Shown in pieces: positions 5,461 to 9,502 of a DNA stretch of 9,502 nt. Source of the DNA: Ruminococcus sp. UBA1780. Its GTDB lineage: Bacteria; Bacillota; Clostridia; Oscillospirales; Ruminococcaceae. Where the stretch lies: the NCBI GenBank assembly GCA_002315235.1, contig DCGK01000038.1:16805-26306 (forward strand), written 5' to 3'. Positions within the stretch are counted from its first letter, which is position 1. Every line of letters starts with the position of its first letter. The notes under the pieces were generated by a model that made no database searches, was not told the origin of the DNA, and saw nothing but the letters and a program-made list of their open reading frames with translations. The translations under genes and the position numbers were made by a program.

Positions 5461-5699
5461 GACATTTAAATTTAAAAAATCTTATTCTCCCTGCATTTCA
5501 GGTTCATAATTCTCCAACAAGCTGTTGGAGAATCTCAATATAAGATTCCATTAACAGTTTCTGTGGGCATTAATTTTTTCAAAACTTACTGTAAATCAGA
5601 ATAGAACAGCATATGCTGCAATACATTAAACGACGTATCTAAGCCGTTTACAGCACATTACTACAGGATACTGTACATCACCTGCAGGAAGGAATTATG
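5461..5699. other. Non-coding right part of the element, with hairpin and palindrome
   Basis: No supported gene. Two symmetric features stand out: an 11-bp perfect inverted repeat around AGC (5509-5533) without a T tract on either side, and the 12-base palindrome CAGCATATGCTG (5607-5618). Either could be a regulator or recombinase site. Otherwise I see nothing. Confidence 0.5.
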
Positions 5700-5812
5700 G
5701 TTCGCTGAACAAACGACCGCTGCCTGTGGCAGATGAAGGGAGTTTGTGAAGGACTGAAATAACGAGTATTTGCTGACGCAGTCAGCGAAGACGACTATAT
5801 TTCAGGTCGTAT
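5700..5812 (+). repeat. Diverged copy of the structured insert at the element right end
   Basis: Aligns without gaps to the body of the 178-bp units, roughly 80% identical. Hairpin CTGCC/GGCAG is kept, and GCTGAC/GTCAGC (5772-5786) replaces GATGAC/GTCATC by two paired changes. ACGACC near the start can pair with GGTCGT near 5806-5811, closing the whole domain. It runs straight into the tRNA 3' half at 5813, whereas no tRNA 5' half precedes it. Confidence 0.75.
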
Positions 5813-5899
5813 ATGAGCAGGTCGCGTGTTCGAGTCACGTCACCAGCTTTATCGCAAAGTACGCAGCTGCGTGGTCTGAGGACTGCGCAGTTGTTTTTT
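5813..5899 (+). repeat. Right attachment repeat (attR): tRNA-Thr 3' half and terminator
   Basis: Copy of 3769-3855. Bases 5813-5848 are the displaced tRNA 3' half (anticodon stem, T-arm, acceptor strand, discriminator T). The rest is the terminator, whose single changed base keeps pairing as G-U. It has no 5' half and cannot give a tRNA. Confidence 0.85.
5864..5899 (+). terminator. Duplicated tRNA terminator at the right end
   Basis: CAGCTGCG (5864-5871) pairs with CGCAGTTG (5886-5893, one G-U), then seven T. It would stop transcription leaving the element. Confidence 0.7.
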
Positions 5900-5999
5900 T
5901 ATTCGGAAATCGCATGAAAAAGCAGTCGACTGGAGTTTATCTGGACATTATACGGACAACAAATAAGAATTTTTCTCCCGGCAAAAAATATCAGGGTAT

Positions 6000-6033
6000 A
6001 AAAAAAGCAGCTAAGATTTTACTCTTAACTGCT
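6000..6033 (-). terminator. Rho-independent terminator of the sigma/anti-sigma/dockerin operon
   Basis: An 11-base-pair stem with one C-A mismatch (6006-6016 with 6023-6033), 6-base loop, and on the minus strand seven T directly after it. It lies about 80 bases beyond the dockerin gene stop. Confidence 0.8.
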
Positions 6034-6111
6034 ATGCATAAGATTTTTTAAGGAGACCTGATTTTTTCTCTCAGCGTTCCCTTTATTAAAAATCTGTTTA
6101 CTTACAATTAT

Positions 6112-7575
6112 TTACCTTGCTAAAATCATACTCTTTAAATTACAGAGATCAATAACATTGATGCTTCCGTCAGAATTTACATCAGCTCCTGCGTATATTT
6201 CTTCATCCTGACCGGTAAGATATCTGATCAGTGCAACAATATCAGCAGCAGAAACCACACCATCATTATTGCAGTCTCCCTTAACAATATCAGTATCTGT
6301 TAATTCAGCAGGCTTTAATGTTCCCGGAACTATCTGACCGTCTTTAACATCAACTGAATATGTTTCATCATTCTTTTTGTCTTTTAATATAATCTGACCA
6401 CTTGCACCCTCTGCCGCAGATATTACATAATAATTCATCATATCAGGTGTAGCAATAATAAAGTCAGGACTTATGCTTCCGGAAGATACATATTTTTTTA
6501 TAACACACAGATCAGCATTCTGAACAGCCTCTGCATCTGCATCTTCATCGGAACTGTATCTTGCTTTCATCACAAGCTGAACATCTGTATTAAGCTCAGA
6601 ACAAATATATCTGAAATAATGATTTCCTTTTATTTGTCCGCCTGAAAATGCGTTATACTGACTCTCGAATATCATTTTCTCTTTTTCGTCATACTTATTT
6701 CCATATCTGCCGAGCATGGTTACTGATATTTCTCCGTTTTCAGATTTAACCATATAGTTTGTAACCCAGTGTTCATACCGATGATCATGTTCAGGACTGT
6801 CAGCATCTACTATATACTCATGATATTCATCAGATGAGATTATATAGCTGCCGTTTTGTGCCGGCGTAAAAATATATCCATATTTATCATGACGAACTTC
6901 AACGCTGTCATTGGTATTAATTAAAAGCTTCTGTTCAGCGCTGCTCTGTGCTGAATTAAGGAAATAAACAGTTTTTCCATCGCTGATATAGAAATCCGGA
7001 TTATTTTCGATTGCTTTGCTGTACTCTTTAAAATCAGTCGGATATATTCCGTCAGAAGAAGTATTTTCAGAATTACTGTTATACTCTTCTTCAGTTATTT
7101 CCTTTACTGAAAGATCATCGGCAACTGAATAGTATTTTACTGCTTCCCAGATTGCAGGTTCTGTTTCACTCCATGTACGTTCCTTTTTCCATGTAATTTT
7201 AAGAACACCTGATTTTTCAGGCTTATAAATTTTAACAGGAAGTGCTGAAGTGCCAGGGTCAAGAGCTCCTGTTCTGACGTTATATTCCTTGTATAAAGAA
7301 TATTCTGCTGTTCCTTCATGTGTTTCTGTTATAGAATAACCGCCGTCTGCACACGGATCTTCACTTAGAATAATATATCCGTTAAGGCACGCAACTGTAG
7401 AATATTTTTCAGTAAATTCCTTATATTCTTCATCACTGTGCGGAAGCCAGCTGAAATCCTCTGTTTCTTCTGCAGCTAAAACTTCTGCATTTCTTTCATT
7501 TACTGATGGTACAAGTGTAAATGCACCTGTCATTGTTACAGCAAGTAATGCTGCAATTATCTTTTTGTAATCCAT
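6112..7575 (-). CDS. Secreted protein with C-terminal type I dockerin
   Basis: 487 residues. An N-terminal signal sequence (KK at 4-5, hydrophobic 6-24, probable cleavage near VLAA at 32-35) sends it out of the cell. The C-terminal 55 residues are a type I dockerin with two EF-hand-like calcium loops: D434-N436-D438-G439...D445 and D465-N467-D469-G470...D476. Dockerins bind cohesins on scaffoldins, so it should join a cellulosome-like or cell-surface complex. The 36-430 region matches no enzyme family I can name. It is rich in Tyr, Glu, Ser and beta-strand-like segments, with no recognisable glycoside hydrolase or carbohydrate-binding signature. GAGG lies 9 bases before the ATG. It starts 59 bases after the anti-sigma stop with no terminator between, so it is probably cotranscribed and controlled with that pair. 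Confidence 0.85.
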   Translation of the reverse strand: MDYKKIIAALLAVTMTGAFTLVPSVNERNAEVLAAEETEDFSWLPHSDEEYKEFTEKYSTVACLNGYIILSEDPCADGGYSITETHEGTAEYSLYKEYNVRTGALDPGTSALPVKIYKPEKSGVLKITWKKERTWSETEPAIWEAVKYYSVADDLSVKEITEEEYNSNSENTSSDGIYPTDFKEYSKAIENNPDFYISDGKTVYFLNSAQSSAEQKLLINTNDSVEVRHDKYGYIFTPAQNGSYIISSDEYHEYIVDADSPEHDHRYEHWVTNYMVKSENGEISVTMLGRYGNKYDEKEKMIFESQYNAFSGGQIKGNHYFRYICSELNTDVQLVMKARYSSDEDADAEAVQNADLCVIKKYVSSGSISPDFIIATPDMMNYYVISAAEGASGQIILKDKKNDETYSVDVKDGQIVPGTLKPAELTDTDIVKGDCNNDGVVSAADIVALIRYLTGQDEEIYAGADVNSDGSINVIDLCNLKSMILAR

Positions 7576-7634
7576 AATCCACTACCTCTTTCTTTTTATT
7601 TTTGAAATTTTGAAAATAGAATATTATATTTATA

Positions 7635-8945
7635 TCAATCTGTTTCCAGATTTTCTGCAATAAATCTCATGGTTTCATAATCTTTAAGCTGAGACATTAA
7701 AACTGCAAAATGGCATCCGTCATTCCAGTAAAGTGTACAGAGACTGTCAGGATCATCCCCTTTAGTGATAAGAGCTGCAGCATGACCGTTTATTTCAGTT
7801 TCTTTAAGTTCATGATTGAAATTCGGATCATAACCGGCATAGAATGCCTCATAAGTATAAGTGTTCAGATAAAATGCCTGTCCGGTACTTTCATCATGAA
7901 TTATACAGAACCATACTGCCGTACTCTGGTTCTGAGGCTCCTCAACAGTAAATCCTTCTCCGGAGAATGAATGTTTTTTCACTTCAGGTGACGGATTTTC
8001 GTCATCTGCCCGGATATAAACAAGTCTCATATCAGCCTCTCCCTTTTTCTTTAGGAATTCGAAACGGGATTTTTTTACTCCGTAAACAAGGTCATCGATA
8101 CTTTCATATCTGACATCAACAGACTTTCCTTTCCCATCAGTACTTCTAAGCTGAATATAGTATGGGGGTTCTGACTTTCTGCCGCCTATTTCAAGTACAT
8201 ATTTACCATTGTCAACTTCGTATGTGTATACTGCAAATCCGTCACTCTGCTCTGATGAAACTTTGTAGTTTTCATAATTTTCAAAATCACTCCATGAAAT
8301 ATCGTAGCCTTTTTCAGAAAGTTCTTTAAGTATGCCGATAGTAAGTGCTTTTTCATTTACAGGCTGAGTTATCTGTGTAATTATTTCTGTGGAAGTAATT
8401 TCAGAGAGCTTTTGAGTTTCAGTAGTAGTAAGGGTAGTTATACTCTCACTCTGAATATTTCTTTCTGTAACCGGTACTGTATGGATGTTATTGGTCTGAG
8501 TATGTACTTCCGTTGTGGAAACTGTATTAACGCTTTCTGCATGAGAAGGTATTTCCGTAACAGGAGCTGAAGAAACTCTTCCTGACAACTGAGTTGTATT
8601 CTGTAATACGGAGGCACTACTATAACTCTCAGGAGAAGTAACCGGTTCTGACTCTGTTGTTTCAGATGTTATTACAGGTGAAATGTTGCTGTCCTGATGA
8701 TTTATACTTAGAAGGCTGACTGATATAACAAATATCATACAAGCTGCCGCCGGAATCATAAACCGGAAAAACCTTGTTATGCTTTTCTTTTCATTTACAA
8801 CGTTATATTCCGCTTCATTTATATTCTGTTCAGAATTTTCTGCATGTTCTTCAGTAACTGGCATTTGATGATAACAGGCTGCTTCTGCAATGTATTTTTC
8901 ATCTATCATGTCAATTGCTTCCGCAAGTTTCCGTCCGGTCATCAT
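7635..8945 (-). CDS. Membrane-anchored anti-sigma factor with Ser/Thr-rich linker and DUF4367-like C-terminus
   Basis: A short cytoplasmic N-terminus (1-57, MMTGRKLAEAIDMIDEKYIAEA, the type seen in clostridial anti-sigma proteins) would hold the ECF sigma factor. One membrane helix follows (about 58-80), then a low-complexity Ser/Thr/Glu/Val linker outside the cell (85-195), and a folded extracellular part (198-436). Its end, with ETEINGHAA, LYWNDGCHFAVL and MRFIAENLE, resembles DUF4367 sensor domains. No zinc-binding HxxxCxxC motif is present. The start overlaps the sigma stop as ATGA, preceded by AAAGGGGGC, so translation is coupled and the two are made in step. What the outer domain senses is not visible. 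Confidence 0.82.
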   Translation of the reverse strand: MMTGRKLAEAIDMIDEKYIAEAACYHQMPVTEEHAENSEQNINEAEYNVVNEKKSITRFFRFMIPAAACMIFVISVSLLSINHQDSNISPVITSETTESEPVTSPESYSSASVLQNTTQLSGRVSSAPVTEIPSHAESVNTVSTTEVHTQTNNIHTVPVTERNIQSESITTLTTTETQKLSEITSTEIITQITQPVNEKALTIGILKELSEKGYDISWSDFENYENYKVSSEQSDGFAVYTYEVDNGKYVLEIGGRKSEPPYYIQLRSTDGKGKSVDVRYESIDDLVYGVKKSRFEFLKKKGEADMRLVYIRADDENPSPEVKKHSFSGEGFTVEEPQNQSTAVWFCIIHDESTGQAFYLNTYTYEAFYAGYDPNFNHELKETEINGHAAALITKGDDPDSLCTLYWNDGCHFAVLMSQLKDYETMRFIAENLETD

Positions 8946-9409
8946 ATAAGCCCCCTTTTCTGCAGAAAATCCTTTAATTTATTCCGCATTCTCATAAGCA
9001 TAGACTTTGTCTTTTCTTCACTTATCCCGCAAAGCTGTGCTATCTGAGATATAGAATCATAGTACCAGTACCTTCTTACAAAAACTACTCTCTTTTCTCT
9101 GCTAAGTCCCGAAAGAAATTCATTTACAGCATCAGCAATTTCTCTGAGATTTACTGTATCATCGGTTACTGAAGCATCAGCAACACACTCATCAAGCTCA
9201 TCAAATGAAACGCTTACTTCCTTTCTTCTTTTTTCTCTGTGATTGTAATAAAATCTTGTAATGGCCGTATTTTTTACTATCTTAAAGAGAAATGCCGGAA
9301 AATATTTAGGCCTTTGCGGAGGAATAGTATTCCATGCTGTAAGATATGTATCATTAACGCACTCTTCAGAATCTGAAATATCATTTAAAATATTATTGGC
9401 TACACTCAT
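8942..9409 (-). CDS. ECF-type RNA polymerase sigma factor (5' end uncertain)
   Basis: Directs RNA polymerase to a special promoter set, held inactive by the anti-sigma factor encoded next. Region 2 is seen at 1-60 (SEECVNDTYLTAWNTIPPQRPKYFPAFLFKIVKNTAITRFYY) and region 4 at 92-152, with its helix-turn-helix at 117-143 (SISQIAQLCGISEEKTKSMLMRMRNKL). The ATG used here gives 155 residues, but the conserved frame clearly runs 26 codons further upstream to 9487 (VELYWSRSENAISETDKKY, normal region 2.1 of this group). A TGA at 9488-9490 then blocks it, with no ATG, GTG or TTG in between and only a weak ribosome site before 9409. ATG ATG at 9496-9501 lies one frame away (MMLGE, then stop), so a one-base frameshift or an ATT/ATA start is likely. 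Confidence 0.82.
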   Translation of the reverse strand: MSVANNILNDISDSEECVNDTYLTAWNTIPPQRPKYFPAFLFKIVKNTAITRFYYNHREKRRKEVSVSFDELDECVADASVTDDTVNLREIADAVNEFLSGLSREKRVVFVRRYWYYDSISQIAQLCGISEEKTKSMLMRMRNKLKDFLQKRGLI

Positions 9410-9502
9410 ACATGACTGCCTGTATTTTTTATCGGTTTCTGATATTGCATTTTCCGAACGTGACCAGTATAATTCAACCCGAATTATTCACCAAGCATCA
9501 TA

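Larger units (their letters stand above)
3769..5899. mobile_element. Degenerate ~2.04-kb integrative element in tRNA-Thr carrying an AbiF-type gene
   Basis: Bounded by the 87-bp direct repeats at 3769-3855 and 5813-5899 (offset 2044). Next to the left repeat lies the C-terminal end of a tyrosine integrase reading towards the tRNA, the usual layout for tRNA-integrated islands. Cargo is one HEPN abortive-infection gene, a small RNA gene and a non-coding right arm with iterated CAACCAAT sites. With no intact integrase it could move only with help in trans. The flanking minus-strand genes look like ordinary chromosomal genes. Element status is inferred from repeats, relic and cargo. Confidence 0.8.

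Noticed and set aside
5770..6051. 93-codon open frame on the plus strand
   Set aside because: It runs through the structured insert, the tRNA 3' half, the terminator and the opposite-strand terminator at 6000-6033. No ribosome site, no family resemblance.

Overview
The window fits a low-to-moderate GC Gram-positive anaerobe of the Ruminococcus group (Oscillospiraceae). The best pointers are a secreted protein ending in a type I dockerin (cellulosome-type docking module), an ECF sigma/anti-sigma pair with a Ser/Thr-rich extracellular linker, consensus SigA promoters, strong GGAG-type ribosome sites and a tRNA gene without encoded CCA. The genus is inferred from these traits, not proven.

Left block (1-3230, minus strand): a promoter-proximal gene for a 440-residue two-helix membrane protein of unknown function, with its own promoter and terminator. 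Its extracytoplasmic part looks to me like a catalytically dead S26 signal-peptidase fold. Downstream come pheA (fused chorismate mutase / prephenate dehydratase / ACT) with its own promoter and, 24 bases later, the start of a PP2C-type phosphatase that runs off the left edge.

Middle block (3260-5900, plus strand): an accessory island at a tRNA-Thr(CGT) gene. A strong promoter reads first through a broken tRNA 5' part and then two near-identical 178-bp tandem units, each joining the 5' part of the tRNA to a structured ~110-nt insert, before reaching the intact tRNA-Thr. From the 3' side of the anticodon loop to the end of the tRNA terminator the sequence is repeated (87 bp, one mismatch) 2044 bp further on. 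This is the hallmark of integration at a tRNA. Between the two copies lie the C-terminal relic of a tyrosine integrase with its active-site Tyr, an Abi_2/AbiF-type HEPN ribonuclease gene, a short RNA gene with a perfect consensus promoter (TTGACA-17-TATAAT) and a strong terminator immediately after the toxin gene, a cluster of CAACCAAT/ATTGGTTG sites, and a diverged copy of the structured insert. The likely working unit is a HEPN toxin plus non-coding RNA antitoxin, carried by a degenerate 2-kb element.

Right block (6000-9502, minus strand): an ECF sigma factor, its membrane anti-sigma factor (ATGA overlap) and a secreted dockerin protein read in one direction towards a terminator at 6000-6033, probably one operon. 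The sigma gene has no usable AUG for its full-length conserved N-terminus: an in-frame stop sits just upstream, while ATG ATG lies one frame away at the edge, suggesting a frameshift or a non-AUG start.
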